A DNA stretch of 64,000 nt from Halalkalibacter alkaliphilus (lineage in GTDB: Bacteria > Bacillota > Bacilli > Bacillales > Bacillaceae_D). A model generated the notes under the pieces. That model made no database searches. It worked only from the letters and a program-made list of their open reading frames with translations, and had not been told where the DNA came from. Shown piece by piece: positions 1-8,326 of this stretch; the first letter of the stretch is position 1; each line of letters opens with the position of its first letter. Location of the stretch: assembly GCF_023555415.1 (NCBI RefSeq), contig NZ_JAKRYL010000012.1, positions 1 to 64,000 on the forward strand. The letters run 5' to 3'. A program made the translations under genes and the position numbers.

Positions 1-28
1 GTGGTATATGCAAAAGGGGGTCCAAAAG

Positions 29-80
29 GGGGTCAGACCCCTCTTTGCCACTTCACCGCAACAGCGAGGGGTCTGACCCC
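29..80. repeat. REP-like palindrome pair
   Basis: Two copies of the 13-bp palindrome GGGGTC(A/T)GACCCC lie at 29-41 (central A) and 68-80 (central T), in opposite orientation and 26 nt apart. They sit just downstream of the stop codon of the flavoprotein gene on the minus strand. Each copy can form its own hairpin and the pair can form a larger one. This is the first of about 20 copies in the window. Confidence 0.9.
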
Positions 81-94
81 GGTTATCAAAAAAC

Positions 95-1408
95 TCACAG
101 TCTCCTGGCCGTTCTTTGTATTGGATCCCATACGCCGTTATATGGTGGGGCATATGCCAGGTCCAGATCTTCGAGCTCAGATACGCGCATGTTATGAAAG
201 AGTGCGGTTGCTAGTACATCGATTCGCTTATCGACACCTGCTTCGCCGATTACTTGAGCACCGAGCAATCGTTCTGTTTCTGTGTGGTAGCTCAACCGAA
301 TATCAAGTTTTTTCGGTTCTGGATAATAGCCAGCAATATGTGGAAGTTGAGCGCTGATTGTCTCATATGGGTAACCTTGTGCTTTGATCTCCTTTTCAGA
401 CAAGCCAGTCCGTCCTAGAGTCAAATTGAAAAACTTAATAATAGATGTACCGACTATTCCTTGGAATGGTCGCGGAGCACCGACCATGGCACGCCCGGCG
501 AGTCGTCCTTGTTTATTTGCGTGTGTGCCAAGTGGAATGTAATCATCTCGTTCCTTCACTCGATGGTATTGAGTCGCGCAATCACCGGCGGCATAGACAT
601 CCTCAATATTTGTCTCCATAAACGAATTCACTTTAATTGCACCATTAGCAAATAAATGAATTCCTGTTCCATCAAGAAAGCTTGTATTTGGTTTGACACC
701 GATTGCAATCACAACAAGATCTGCATCTACACGACCTTTATCTGTCACAACTTGAGTAACTCGACCATCATCACCTCCTTCAAATGCTTCGACCGATTCA
801 TTAAACCTTAGCTTAATGCCATGCTTCACGGCTTCCTCGCCAATTTTTTCGCTAAACTCTTCATCAAAAATCCCTGCTAACCGTGGATTGCGTTCAATCA
901 TTGTTACGTCTTTTCCTATCACTACAAAGTTCTCGGCCATTTCTAAACCAATATACCCTCCGCCAATAACAACAATCTTTGAAACCCCATCTAAGTCCTT
1001 CATTAGTGCTTCAGTATCAGGAATGGTCTTAACTGAGTGTATGCCTTTTAAATTGACTCCGTCCCAAGGGGGAACAACAGGGCTTGCACCGGTTGCAACT
1101 AACAACTTGTCATAAGGAATCTCGAATCCATCTCCAGAGACAACCTTTTTCTCGACATCAACAGCCTTTACTTCATGATTCACACGCGCGTCAATTCCGT
1201 ATTTCTCACGAAAAGTCTCTACGGAGCGTGCAATTAACGAATCAAATGAATCAATGACTCCGCCGACAACATAGGGGAGACCGCATTGAGCATAAGAGTA
1301 AACCTCTCCCATTTCAAGTGTTGTTACATCAGCTTTTTCGTCATGACGAACAATTTGCATCGCCGCACTCATTCCGGCGGCATCGCCACCGATAATAACA
1401 TATTTCAT
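95..1408 (-). CDS. cdr: CoA-disulfide reductase-like FAD/NAD(P)H oxidoreductase
   Basis: A 437-residue class of pyridine nucleotide-disulfide oxidoreductase that likely reduces CoA disulfide (or a related low-molecular-weight disulfide) with NAD(P)H in the cytoplasm. Visible features are an N-terminal FAD-binding [10 protein letters not shown], a single active-site-type Cys42 in SYAQCGLPY as in CoA-disulfide reductases and NADH oxidases (not the CxxxxC of glutathione reductases), a second Rossmann motif [12 protein letters not shown] near residue 150, and an ATG-type motif GDCA near residue 275. Length fits the family. The ATG at 1408 has a good upstream AAAGGAGTGAT. NADH oxidase or persulfide reductase activity cannot be excluded from sequence alone. 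It is a lone gene, divergent from prfA. Confidence 0.8.
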   Translation of the reverse strand: MKYVIIGGDAAGMSAAMQIVRHDEKADVTTLEMGEVYSYAQCGLPYVVGGVIDSFDSLIARSVETFREKYGIDARVNHEVKAVDVEKKVVSGDGFEIPYDKLLVATGASPVVPPWDGVNLKGIHSVKTIPDTEALMKDLDGVSKIVVIGGGYIGLEMAENFVVIGKDVTMIERNPRLAGIFDEEFSEKIGEEAVKHGIKLRFNESVEAFEGGDDGRVTQVVTDKGRVDADLVVIAIGVKPNTSFLDGTGIHLFANGAIKVNSFMETNIEDVYAAGDCATQYHRVKERDDYIPLGTHANKQGRLAGRAMVGAPRPFQGIVGTSIIKFFNLTLGRTGLSEKEIKAQGYPYETISAQLPHIAGYYPEPKKLDIRLSYHTETERLLGAQVIGEAGVDKRIDVLATALFHNMRVSELEDLDLAYAPPYNGVWDPIQRTARRL

Positions 1409-1504
1409 CGAAACATCACTCCTTTTATATAATTTACTTTCCCCAAATTACTTCTAGTTAAGCAAGAATTGGGAAGGCTATATGAATGTGGTAGAGTCTG
1501 AAAC

Positions 1505-1680
1505 CAAAAGGGAAGGGCGGCCTTTTGTTGTAAAGAGAGCAAACCCTGTTTGCAGTGGCTGCGCTCGGCGTGCGCCTTTTTGAGAAGAGCGCTCAAAAAG
1601 GCTTAAAAGATAACGCCGGCTCCGCTCACTGCATCGAGACATATCCCAAAAGGCAAGAGCAGCCTTTTGGGATATGTCTC
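1505..1680 (+). repeat. Structured repeat family A, copy 1
   Basis: This element fills the gap between cdr and prfA. An outer stem pairs TGCAGTG (1551-1557) with CACTGCA (1627-1633). An internal hairpin pairs GCCTTTTTGAG (1574-1584) with CTCAAAAAGGC (1592-1602). A 3' hairpin has a perfect 19-bp stem (1636-1654 with 1662-1680). A weaker AAAAGG/CCTTTT hairpin lies at the 5' side. The core resembles copies at 23.9, 24.06, 40.6 and 50.5 kb, but the stem arms differ in sequence while remaining complementary. Confidence 0.85.
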
Positions 1681-1683
1681 TCA

Positions 1684-1712
1684 TTGACCCGCTTGTTTCT
1701 GTATACTATAAT
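1684..1712 (+). promoter_or_regulatory. SigA promoter of prfA-prmC
   Basis: TTGACC (1684-1689), a 17-bp spacer and a perfect TATAAT (1707-1712) lie about 43 nt upstream of the prfA start. It begins right after the 3' hairpin of the structured repeat, so the repeat does not block it. Confidence 0.75.
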
Positions 1713-1754
1713 TATAATGTTATACACTGGAAAATCTTAATGAGGTGAAGAGCC

Positions 1755-2825
1755 GTGTTAGATCGTTTACAATCAGTTGAGGATCGTTATGATCGTCTCA
1801 ACGAGTTACTTAGTGATCCTGATGTCATAAATGATTCAAAAAAATTGCGTGAATATTCAAAGGAACAATCGGATTTAGAAGAAACTGTTCAAGTGTACCG
1901 TGAATATAAAGAAGTGAATGAGCAGCATAAAGATGCGAAAGCGATGCTCGAAGAAAACCTAGATGATGAAATGTATGCAATGGTGAAGGAAGAAATCAGT
2001 GAGCTTGCTGACCGCAAAGAAGAGCTCGAAGCTCGTCTGAAAATTCTTCTTCTGCCAAAAGACCCGAATGATGATAAGAACGTAATCATGGAAATTCGTG
2101 GGGCGGCTGGTGGAGATGAGGCGCAGTTGTTTGCGGGTGATCTTTACAAAATGTACAGTCGTTTTGCAGAAGCGCAAGGTTGGAAGACGGATGTAATTGA
2201 GTCAACAACAACGGAGCTTGGCGGGTATAAGGAAATTATTTTCACAATTAACGGCCAAGGTGCGTACTCGAAATTAAAATACGAAAATGGAGCACACCGT
2301 GTACAGCGTGTTCCAACAACAGAATCAGGCGGACGAATTCATACATCAACAGCAACGGTAGCTGTTTTACCTGAAGCGGAAGAAGTTGAAGTTGATATCC
2401 ATGAAAAAGATATTCGTGTCGATACATTTGCTTCAAGTGGACCGGGTGGGCAAAGTGTAAATACGACGATGTCTGCTGTTCGTCTAACGCACTTACCGAC
2501 TAATACAGTGGTATCTTGTCAGGACGAAAAGTCACAAATTAAGAACAAAGAAAAAGCGATGAAAGTTCTTCGTGCGCGGGTCTACGATAAAATTAATCGT
2601 GAAATTCAAGCGGAGTACGACCAAAACCGTAAGCTTGCTGTTGGTACAGGGGACCGTTCTGAACGTATTCGTACGTATAACTTCCCGCAAAGCCGTGTAA
2701 CAGATCACCGTATTGGGCTGACAATTCAAAAACTTGAGCAAATCCTTCAAGGGAAGCTTGATGAAATCATTGATGCGTTGATCTTGGAAGAGCAAGCTGA
2801 AGCGATGCAAAATGCAGAGCAGTAA
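1755..2825 (+). CDS. prfA: Peptide chain release factor 1
   Basis: Class I release factor that reads UAA and UAG stop codons and triggers peptidyl-tRNA hydrolysis on the ribosome. The 356-residue protein has the N-terminal PCRF helical domain, the codon-recognition loop [12 protein letters not shown], and the catalytic GGQ in [12 protein letters not shown], whose Gln is the PrmC methylation site. The start is GTG, supported by GAGGTGAA 8 nt upstream. It is followed directly by prmC, the enzyme that methylates it, as is usual in bacteria. Confidence 0.97.
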   Translation: MLDRLQSVEDRYDRLNELLSDPDVINDSKKLREYSKEQSDLEETVQVYREYKEVNEQHKDAKAMLEENLDDEMYAMVKEEISELADRKEELEARLKILLLPKDPNDDKNVIMEIRGAAGGDEAQLFAGDLYKMYSRFAEAQGWKTDVIESTTTELGGYKEIIFTINGQGAYSKLKYENGAHRVQRVPTTESGGRIHTSTATVAVLPEAEEVEVDIHEKDIRVDTFASSGPGGQSVNTTMSAVRLTHLPTNTVVSCQDEKSQIKNKEKAMKVLRARVYDKINREIQAEYDQNRKLAVGTGDRSERIRTYNFPQSRVTDHRIGLTIQKLEQILQGKLDEIIDALILEEQAEAMQNAEQ

Positions 2826-2826
2826 G

Positions 2827-3699
2827 ATGAAAGAAATGACGATTCGTGAGGCCCTTCGTTGGGCTTCTTCTTTTTTAGAGGAAAGAGGGTTAGAGCCACC
2901 TGTAGGGGAATGGTTGTTACGTCACTATTATCAAGTGAACAGAGCGAAACTGCTCATGATACTAGATGATAAAATTGAACCGGAACTCTTTATGCGCCTC
3001 CAACAAGACATCAAACGCCACGCCGAAGGTTCACCCGTACAACATATTATCGGCTATGAGGAGTTTTACGGAAGACGTTTTATTGTAAACGAACATGTGC
3101 TGATCCCGCGTCCGGAAACAGAGGAATTGATCGTTGCTGTGACAGAGCTCAAGCAGAAGCTTTTTCAACAAGAAAAAATAAGCTTGATCGATGTTGGGGC
3201 AGGGAGCGGTGCTATTTCTGTTACCCTTGCGCTAGAAGAGGATGAGACGCTTGATGTTTTAGCGATTGACATTTCTGAAGAAGCACTTAAAGTAGCGAAA
3301 AAAAATGCGGAAGAGCTCGGTGCGAAGGTTCGCTTCAAAAATGGGGACTTGCTGAAGCCGATCATTGAAGAAGGACTTCAAGTAGAGGTGATCGTTTCCA
3401 ATCCGCCATATATTCCTCTCTCGGATGCACCGAGTTTGGCTGTTCACGTCAGGGAGCACGAACCGCATTTGGCGTTATTTGGCGGCGAGGACGGGCTTGA
3501 TTTATACCGTCGTTTTATGGAAGAGCTTCCAGAAGTGCTGAAAGAGAAAGGGATCGTTGGATTTGAAGTCGGTGTTGGTCAAGCTCAGATCGTGAAAGAA
3601 ATGCTTCAAACGACATTCCCTTATGCAACGACGGAAATCAAAGTTGATATAAATGGCAAGGAGCGCATGGTCTTTGCTTATGGGAATATGACAAACTAA
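2827..3699 (+). CDS. prmC: Release factor glutamine methyltransferase
   Basis: SAM-dependent N5-glutamine methyltransferase that modifies the GGQ glutamine of release factors. From the ATG at 2827 it has 290 residues: an N-terminal helical substrate-binding domain, SAM motif GAGSGAI (about 124-130) and the catalytic NPPY (192-195). An in-frame ATG at 2812 would overlap prfA. I chose 2827 because the protein then begins MKEMTIREAL, aligned with the family N terminus; neither start has a strong ribosome-binding site, consistent with translational coupling to prfA. Confidence 0.93.
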   Translation: MKEMTIREALRWASSFLEERGLEPPVGEWLLRHYYQVNRAKLLMILDDKIEPELFMRLQQDIKRHAEGSPVQHIIGYEEFYGRRFIVNEHVLIPRPETEELIVAVTELKQKLFQQEKISLIDVGAGSGAISVTLALEEDETLDVLAIDISEEALKVAKKNAEELGAKVRFKNGDLLKPIIEEGLQVEVIVSNPPYIPLSDAPSLAVHVREHEPHLALFGGEDGLDLYRRFMEELPEVLKEKGIVGFEVGVGQAQIVKEMLQTTFPYATTEIKVDINGKERMVFAYGNMTN

Positions 3700-3830
3700 A
3701 ATTACTTGCCTGCTAGGATCCTTTCTTAGTGGGTTTTTTATATTCCGTAGCATTCATCTGTAGATTGCTAGTTTGTATGGGAGGTGTTAACATAAATTAC
3801 CATAATGGTTTGGTGGAGGGGAACGTTTTG

Positions 3831-4103
3831 TTGGATTGGATCATGATTGTGATCACAATTGTTGTTATTAGTTTTTCAACATTGATGTTTATGAAAAGAA
3901 GAAGAAATACGAAAAACATCCATGGTGCAAAAGGGTGGGTCACACCTGTGTGCATGTTACTGATGCCTGTTTTTGCTCTCGTTGTTCATTTGCTTGATTT
4001 GGTCGGGATCATTAGCTGGGCAGGTTTGTTAGGATTGCTATTTGTCGCTGCCTACTATACAAAATATCTGCCTGTTACTAAGGATCGTGCGGGATCGAGA
4101 TAA
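3831..4103 (+). CDS. Small two- to three-TM membrane protein, unknown
   Basis: I do not recognise the family. From a TTG start at 3831, with GGAGGGG 9 nt upstream, the product has 90 residues: an N-terminal TM segment (about 3-20), a basic loop KRRRNTKN, and two more hydrophobic stretches (about 41-60 and 63-78). Longer reading from 3729 is possible but has no ribosome-binding site. It sits between prmC and spoIIR, where Bacillus genomes often carry short poorly conserved membrane proteins. Confidence 0.6.
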   Translation: MDWIMIVITIVVISFSTLMFMKRRRNTKNIHGAKGWVTPVCMLLMPVFALVVHLLDLVGIISWAGLLGLLFVAAYYTKYLPVTKDRAGSR

Positions 4104-4126
4104 AAGGGATGTAAGCTCATCATAGA

Positions 4127-4334
4127 GCTGATGAAGGATAAAAATAGACAGAACTGTATGGGAAAAGTCCTTAATAAAGCGAATGAGAGACAAAAGAGAA
4201 CAGAAAAGCTAGAGAAAAATACATCATAAAGCGGATGAGGGACAAAAGAGAATAGAAAAGCTAGGGAAAAGTCCCTCATATAGCGGATGAAGGACAAAAC
4301 AAGATAGAAACTCAGAGGAAAAGTCTTTCATATA
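4127..4334. repeat. 52-bp tandem repeat array, 4 units
   Basis: Four imperfect units begin at 4127, 4179, 4231 and 4283 (period exactly 52). Each carries an inverted motif of the type GAGGGAC ... GTCCCTC, so each unit can fold as a hairpin. The third unit is the cleanest. There are no unique spacers, so it is not a CRISPR array. Short open frames across it on the minus strand are repeat artefacts. Confidence 0.85.
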
Positions 4335-4531
4335 GTCAATATAAATGATATTGGTGGGTATAGGCGCATATTCAACTATCCTATTAAACTATTTTATCAA
4401 ATTGATAGGAATACTAACGTCGTTGCAGTGGCCGTTGATTGTTTGGGGGGATGCAATTCAGGTTGCTGGGAACCTTTTCAACTGCCACTCGTACTAATAG
4501 AAGGAATGATTTTTACAGTTAGGGGGATTTC

Positions 4532-4831
4532 ATGGAGCTGCCTGTCTGCTGGTCATGCGGTGAGACATTTCGCTGGCGAGAGCTTTTATTTGTGGTAGAA
4601 GGAAAAAAGACGTGCCAAAAGTGCGGAGCGAAACAATATACGACGACACATTCGAAGTGGAGGACAGGGGTTGTTGTTTTGCCAGCTATTTATATTCCTG
4701 CTATCTGTCGTTTGCTTTTTGACCTGTCCTTATCGTCTGACCTTTTCCTCACAGTGCTAGTTTTCGTTATTTGTTTTGCGATTGCCCCATATTATTGTCA
4801 ATTTACGGAGAAGCGGCAACCTTTGTTTTAA
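4532..4831 (+). CDS. cxxc_20_cxxc-type zinc-ribbon membrane protein
   Basis: A 99-residue protein with two CxxC pairs (C6-C9 and C28-C31) separated by a short basic stretch, then two hydrophobic segments (about 50-68 and 70-88). This is the layout of the Bacillus family named for its paired CxxC motifs; function is unknown, and a membrane-anchored zinc ribbon is the natural reading. The ATG follows a GGGGGAT ribosome-binding site. It lies just before spoIIR and ends about 40 nt before the likely SigF promoter. Confidence 0.65.
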   Translation: MELPVCWSCGETFRWRELLFVVEGKKTCQKCGAKQYTTTHSKWRTGVVVLPAIYIPAICRLLFDLSLSSDLFLTVLVFVICFAIAPYYCQFTEKRQPLF

Positions 4832-4869
4832 ATAGTAGAAAAATCAATCACATTTTTTCTAGATTCTAA

Positions 4870-4924
4870 GTTTAAAAAAGTACCGTCCTGGCCACAATGT
4901 TTTTATGAAGGGACGGTGCTTTTG
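4870..4924 (+). promoter_or_regulatory. Candidate SigF promoter of spoIIR, inside a hairpin
   Basis: GTTTA (4870-4874), a 15-bp spacer and GGCCACAATG (4890-4899) match the SigF pattern GYATA-N15-GGNNANAHTR with one mismatch in the -35. spoIIR is a known SigF gene in B. subtilis. An inverted repeat pairs GTACCGTCC with GGGACGGTGC and ends just before the spoIIR ATG. It could end transcription from upstream or fold over the short leader. Confidence 0.5.
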
Positions 4925-4926
4925 AA

Positions 4927-5559
4927 ATGAAACCAAATGTTGTTATTTATCTATTATTCTCTTTATTTGTTCTAATTATGAATTGGGAATCTCAAAACGC
5001 AGTAGCAGTTGCGTCTTTACATAATGAAGTAAGCCAAGAAGAAGCAGTTAGACTTAGAATTCTAGCAAATAGTGATTCAGTTCGAGATCAAGCGTTAAAG
5101 CGTGAGATCCGTGATGAAGTGAATGCAGCGATTACAGAAATGGTTCTTGGTGTAGGTGACTTAGAAGAAGGAAAAGCAATGATTGAAGACAATCTAGCAA
5201 AAATCGAAGACATCGTAGAGCGAGAGTTAGCGAAAATGGGAATGGATCAATCGTTTGAAGTCAGTTTTTCAAAAGTTGAGTTTCCGACAAAGTTATACGG
5301 CGACATTGTCTATCCAGCTGGTTTGTACGATGCGGTGTTAATCACACTAGGAGAAGGAAAAGGTGAAAACTGGTGGTGTGTGTTGTTCCCGCCGTTATGC
5401 TTTCTTGATATGGCAAATGGTGATGCGGTAGCAGCTGATGCTGAGGGAGAAGTAGAGCAAACAGATGAGAACGACATGGAAGAGGTTGAGGTGAAGTTTT
5501 TCGTAGTAGAAATCTTCTCTAAAATTAAAGATCGTATTTTTTCTTCAGAAAATGTGTAA
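4927..5559 (+). CDS. spoIIR: Stage II sporulation protein R
   Basis: Forespore-secreted signal that activates the SpoIIGA protease so that pro-SigmaE is processed in the mother cell. The 210-residue protein has an N-terminal hydrophobic export segment (about 5-20), the family block RLRILANSDS with following RDEVN, FPTKLYGD, and the diagnostic GENWWCVLFPPLCFLD. The C-terminal 50 residues are acidic and vary in the family. The Shine-Dalgarno is weak (AAGGGA well upstream). A terminator follows at 5572-5614. Confidence 0.95.
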   Translation: MKPNVVIYLLFSLFVLIMNWESQNAVAVASLHNEVSQEEAVRLRILANSDSVRDQALKREIRDEVNAAITEMVLGVGDLEEGKAMIEDNLAKIEDIVERELAKMGMDQSFEVSFSKVEFPTKLYGDIVYPAGLYDAVLITLGEGKGENWWCVLFPPLCFLDMANGDAVAADAEGEVEQTDENDMEEVEVKFFVVEIFSKIKDRIFSSENV

Positions 5560-5571
5560 GTTGCATTAGTA

Positions 5572-5614
5572 GAGGCTACTGAAAAGGGAAACTTTTCTCG
5601 GTAGCCTCTTCTTC
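5572..5614 (+). terminator. spoIIR terminator
   Basis: GAGGCTACTGA pairs with TCGGTAGCCTC, followed by a T-rich TTCTTCT, directly after spoIIR. Confidence 0.75.
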
Positions 5615-5706
5615 TAGTAACTTTTTTATGCGAAAATAAGAAAGCTAGCATAAAATATACAGGCTCCTCATACAATCTAGTAATAGAGTAAGAGAGGGTG
5701 GAGCTT

Positions 5707-6156
5707 ATGGGTATTGTCGTGCGTAAGGCGAAGAATAAGGACATGCTTCCGATTCAAAGGTTGGTCGCAAAAGCGGGATTGCGTGATGAAGGAATTGAAC
5801 AATATATTGAAAGTTTTCTTGTTGTGGAGGATGAGGAAGAAAGTTTAATCGGCACAGTTGGTGTGGAAAAGTATGAAGAGAATGGATTGCTTCGTTCGCT
5901 CGTTTTGGACTCGCCGATTTGGAATGCGAAGCTTAGCTTAGAATTTCTGCAGTTAACGTTGAAGTATGCAGAGGAGCAACACATTGAAACTGTGTATTTG
6001 TGTGCAAAAGGGACCAATGCTCTGTTTCACCAGTTAGGGTTCCGGGAAGTAGATAAGAAAGATGTTCCGGAATCTCTGAAGCATTCGGAGCATTTTAAAC
6101 GGAATGCGACAGAGAAAGCAGAAGCGAAAGTGTGGGCATGTGAATTAACAGAGTAA
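5707..6156 (+). CDS. ywlB: GNAT-like N-acetyltransferase (YwlB-like)
   Basis: A 149-residue GNAT-fold protein; substrate unknown. It shows the N-terminal IVVRKAKNKDM strand-helix of GNAT proteins, a central IGTVGVEKY, and the acetyl-CoA-side motif LFHQLGFREVDKKD near residue 110. The ATG at 5707 with GGTGGAG just upstream is preferred over the GTG at 5698. Position before ywlC matches B. subtilis ywlB. Confidence 0.75.
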   Translation: MGIVVRKAKNKDMLPIQRLVAKAGLRDEGIEQYIESFLVVEDEEESLIGTVGVEKYEENGLLRSLVLDSPIWNAKLSLEFLQLTLKYAEEQHIETVYLCAKGTNALFHQLGFREVDKKDVPESLKHSEHFKRNATEKAEAKVWACELTE

Positions 6157-6158
6157 GT

Positions 6159-6473
6159 TGTGGAAAAGTGAATAAATATTGGGAGTTATCTACAGGTTAT
6201 CCACGGTTGTGGATAACCTGTTTTTGTATGTGGATGAAAACATTGTCGAAATAGGGAGAGTAATCATGCGATTCTGCTTGTGAGATCATTGGTTTTCTAG
6301 GGTTTATGTCGAATTTTATCCGTTTTATTGACATCGATAGACAACACTTGCAAAATGGAAGGGATAGGAGAGATGAACAGTGAGTTATGAACAGACAAAA
6401 TATTGGAGTGTGGATAACTTTTCCGGAAGTGAAGAAAATCTCCAATTAATTAAGGAAGCTGCCTTGTGGATAA
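6159..6473. promoter_or_regulatory. DnaA-box cluster around the ywlC start
   Basis: Perfect TTATCCACA boxes (read as TGTGGATAA) occur at 6208-6216, 6409-6417 and 6465-6473. TTTTCCACA is at 6159-6167. Single-mismatch boxes are at 6186-6194 (TTATCTACA), 6197-6205 (TTATCCACG) and 6229-6237 (TCATCCACA on minus). The last two perfect boxes lie inside the ywlC coding sequence. The ywlC region is one of the few non-origin DnaA-binding clusters reported in B. subtilis. Confidence 0.7.
6193..6225 (+). terminator. ywlB terminator overlapping DnaA boxes
   Basis: A perfect 12-bp stem (6193-6204 with 6209-6220), GGTT loop, then five T residues. The stem is built from two facing DnaA-box sequences, so it may serve as both terminator and DnaA site. 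Confidence 0.65.
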
Positions 6474-7426
6474 CGAAAGGGGAGGTTGTGGCCTTTCCTA
6501 CGGAGACCGTGTACGGACTTGGAGCGAATGCGTTAGATGAGAGAGCGGTGAAACGAATTTTCGAAGCAAAAGGTCGACCAAGTGATAATCCACTTATTGT
6601 CCACATTGCTGACATAGATCAATTAAGTGAGCTAGTATCGGAAATTCCAGAAATCGCTCAGCTATTAATGAAGCAGTTTTGGCCTGGGCCGTTAACATTA
6701 ATTTTTAAGAAAAAAGAAGCGGTTGCTCCAAGTGTAACTGCAGGACTTGATACGGTAGCTGTAAGAATGCCGGATCATCCAGTTGCTAGAGAGTTGTTGC
6801 GAGCAGCAGGCGTTCCTGTTGCTGCGCCAAGTGCGAATTTGTCCGGGAAGCCAAGCCCGACAACAGCGGGACATGTGTTTCACGATTTAAAAGGGAGAAT
6901 TAAAGGGATTGTAGATGGAGGTAAAACGGGAGTGGGCCTTGAGTCAACGGTACTTGATTGCTCGAAGGACGTTCCTGTTTTGTATCGACCTGGTGGCGTA
7001 ACCAAGGAGGAGCTTGAGGCAGTAGTTGGTAAGGTTAACGTTGACCCGTCCCTATTGTCGGACGATCAAACGCCGTTATCCCCAGGAATGAAGTATACAC
7101 ATTATTCGCCAGCAGGTACGTTGTATTTGGTACAGGAGAAAGAGAGGATATTGGAGCTAGTGGCACAGGCGAAAGTGGACGGAAAGCGTGTAGGAGTGTT
7201 AACAACGGAAGAAGGAGCATGTCGGTATAAAGAAGCAGATGTTGTTGTTCCGTGTGGATCAAGAACGGATTTAGCGTCTGTTGCAACCGCGCTCTATGAA
7301 AGCTTGCGCAAGTTCGATGAGTACGGGGCAGAAGTGATATTTTCAGAAGTATTTCCATACGAAGGACTAGGCATCGCCATTATGAATCGTCTTGAAAAAG
7401 CAGCAGGGGGTCAGACCCCTCTGTAA
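6380..7426 (+). CDS. ywlC: Threonylcarbamoyl-AMP synthase (Sua5/YwlC type)
   Basis: Makes threonylcarbamoyl-AMP from threonine, bicarbonate and ATP, the first step of t6A37 tRNA modification. The 348-residue protein has a YrdC domain (about 25-210; PTETVYGLGANA, PSANLSGKPSPTTAG) and a C-terminal Sua5 domain, joined by the linker SPGMKYTHYSP. The GTG start at 6380 has AGGAG 9 nt upstream. The last residues, AAGGQTPL, are encoded by a GGGGTCAGACCCC repeat that has entered the 3' end and supplies or alters the C terminus. Confidence 0.93.
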   Translation: MSYEQTKYWSVDNFSGSEENLQLIKEAALWITKGEVVAFPTETVYGLGANALDERAVKRIFEAKGRPSDNPLIVHIADIDQLSELVSEIPEIAQLLMKQFWPGPLTLIFKKKEAVAPSVTAGLDTVAVRMPDHPVARELLRAAGVPVAAPSANLSGKPSPTTAGHVFHDLKGRIKGIVDGGKTGVGLESTVLDCSKDVPVLYRPGGVTKEELEAVVGKVNVDPSLLSDDQTPLSPGMKYTHYSPAGTLYLVQEKERILELVAQAKVDGKRVGVLTTEEGACRYKEADVVVPCGSRTDLASVATALYESLRKFDEYGAEVIFSEVFPYEGLGIAIMNRLEKAAGGQTPL

Positions 7427-7524
7427 GATGGTACTGCGGTGAAGAGATGCAATGGAGCTGCAATGGGGTCAGACCCCTCGGTATATCATTAACGCGGTGA
7501 AGGACAGCCGAGGGGTCAGACCCC
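7407..7524. repeat. REP-like palindromes, three direct copies
   Basis: Copies at 7407-7419, 7465-7477 and 7512-7524, all with central A and separated by 45 and 34 nt. The first lies inside the ywlC coding sequence. The spacers share a GCGGTGAAG-like stretch, as do spacers near other copies (39.9 kb), so the repeat unit is longer than the palindrome itself. Confidence 0.9.
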
Positions 7525-7531
7525 TCACTCA

Positions 7532-7571
7532 AATAGACAGCCAACTTTAAAGTTGGCTGTCTATTTTCTTT
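7532..7571 (+). terminator. ywlC terminator
   Basis: A perfect 34-bp palindrome (7532-7565, 17-bp arms) followed by TTCTTTT, just before mntP. Confidence 0.8.
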
Positions 7572-7616
7572 TGGACGTGCATACATTGGAATAGCATGTA
7601 CAAGGAGTGGTTGTTG

Positions 7617-8156
7617 ATGGGCGAGTTTGTGACACTTTTTATCATGGCAAGTGCACTTGGGATGGATGCGTTTTCGATAGCACTTGGAATGGGTATGCTT
7701 GGTTTGCGACTAAAGCAAATTTTTAATATTGGCGTTACGATCGGATTGTTTCATATTATTATGCCGCTTTTAGGAATTGCTGCAGGCAAGTTGTTATCAA
7801 ACTATTTTGGAATGATTGCGACATTAATTGGTGGGGGACTTTTATTAATCATTGGCCTACAAATGGTGCTTTCTTCATTTAAATCTGATGATGACGACAA
7901 GTTGATGCAACCAGTAGGTCTAGGGCTTGTTCTGTTTGCTCTAAGTGTAAGCCTAGATAGTTTTTCGGCTGGATTGAGCTTTGGGATGTTAGGAGCGAAG
8001 ACGGCGGTAACGGTACTGATGATTGGAATTGTCAGCATGGTCCTTTCATGGATTGGTCTATTAATGGGCTCGAGGTTTCAACATTACGTAGGTTCTTATG
8101 GAGAGTTGCTTGGAGGCTTCATCTTAATAGGATTTGGAATTAAGCTCATTTTTTAA
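7617..8156 (+). CDS. mntP: Manganese efflux pump MntP
   Basis: Six-TM exporter that removes excess Mn(II). The protein has two homologous halves, each with the conserved acidic motif: SALGMDAFSIALGMG in the first and SVSLDSFSAGLSFG in the second. The Asp residues in TM1 and TM4 are those needed for Mn transport in the family. The ATG at 7617 follows AGGAG by 9 nt; the upstream ATG at 7596 lacks a site. The position after ywlC matches B. subtilis. I saw no yybP-ykoY Mn riboswitch upstream. Confidence 0.88.
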   Translation: MGEFVTLFIMASALGMDAFSIALGMGMLGLRLKQIFNIGVTIGLFHIIMPLLGIAAGKLLSNYFGMIATLIGGGLLLIIGLQMVLSSFKSDDDDKLMQPVGLGLVLFALSVSLDSFSAGLSFGMLGAKTAVTVLMIGIVSMVLSWIGLLMGSRFQHYVGSYGELLGGFILIGFGIKLIF

Positions 8157-8326
8157 CGTAAAAAAGTTCCCGCATAACATAGAATGATAGGAAAGAAATG
8201 CCTCGGTTGCATATACCGTTTTCAAATTCGTTATGATAATATGGAACGTAATAGTAAGGGGAACGCTTCGTAAAGAGAGACTAAAAGCCCCAATCGTATT
8301 GAAACAGAAAGGACGTTGGACATTAC

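Noticed and set aside
1-357. 118-residue open frame on plus
   Set aside because: It runs across the REP pair and antisense to the 3' end of the flavoprotein gene; no family resemblance and no ribosome-binding site.
4055-4297. 80-residue frame on minus
   Set aside because: It is made of the 52-bp tandem repeat and so has an artificial periodic sequence.
4127-4334. CRISPR array
   Set aside because: Repeats are contiguous with no unique spacers and there are no cas genes.
7407-7524. CRISPR-like triplet of palindromes
   Set aside because: Repeat core is only 13 bp and the intervals share sequence and differ in length; it fits REP elements.
7566-7616. Mn-responsive yybP-ykoY riboswitch before mntP
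   Set aside because: The space between the ywlC terminator and mntP is too short, and the conserved motifs are not visible.
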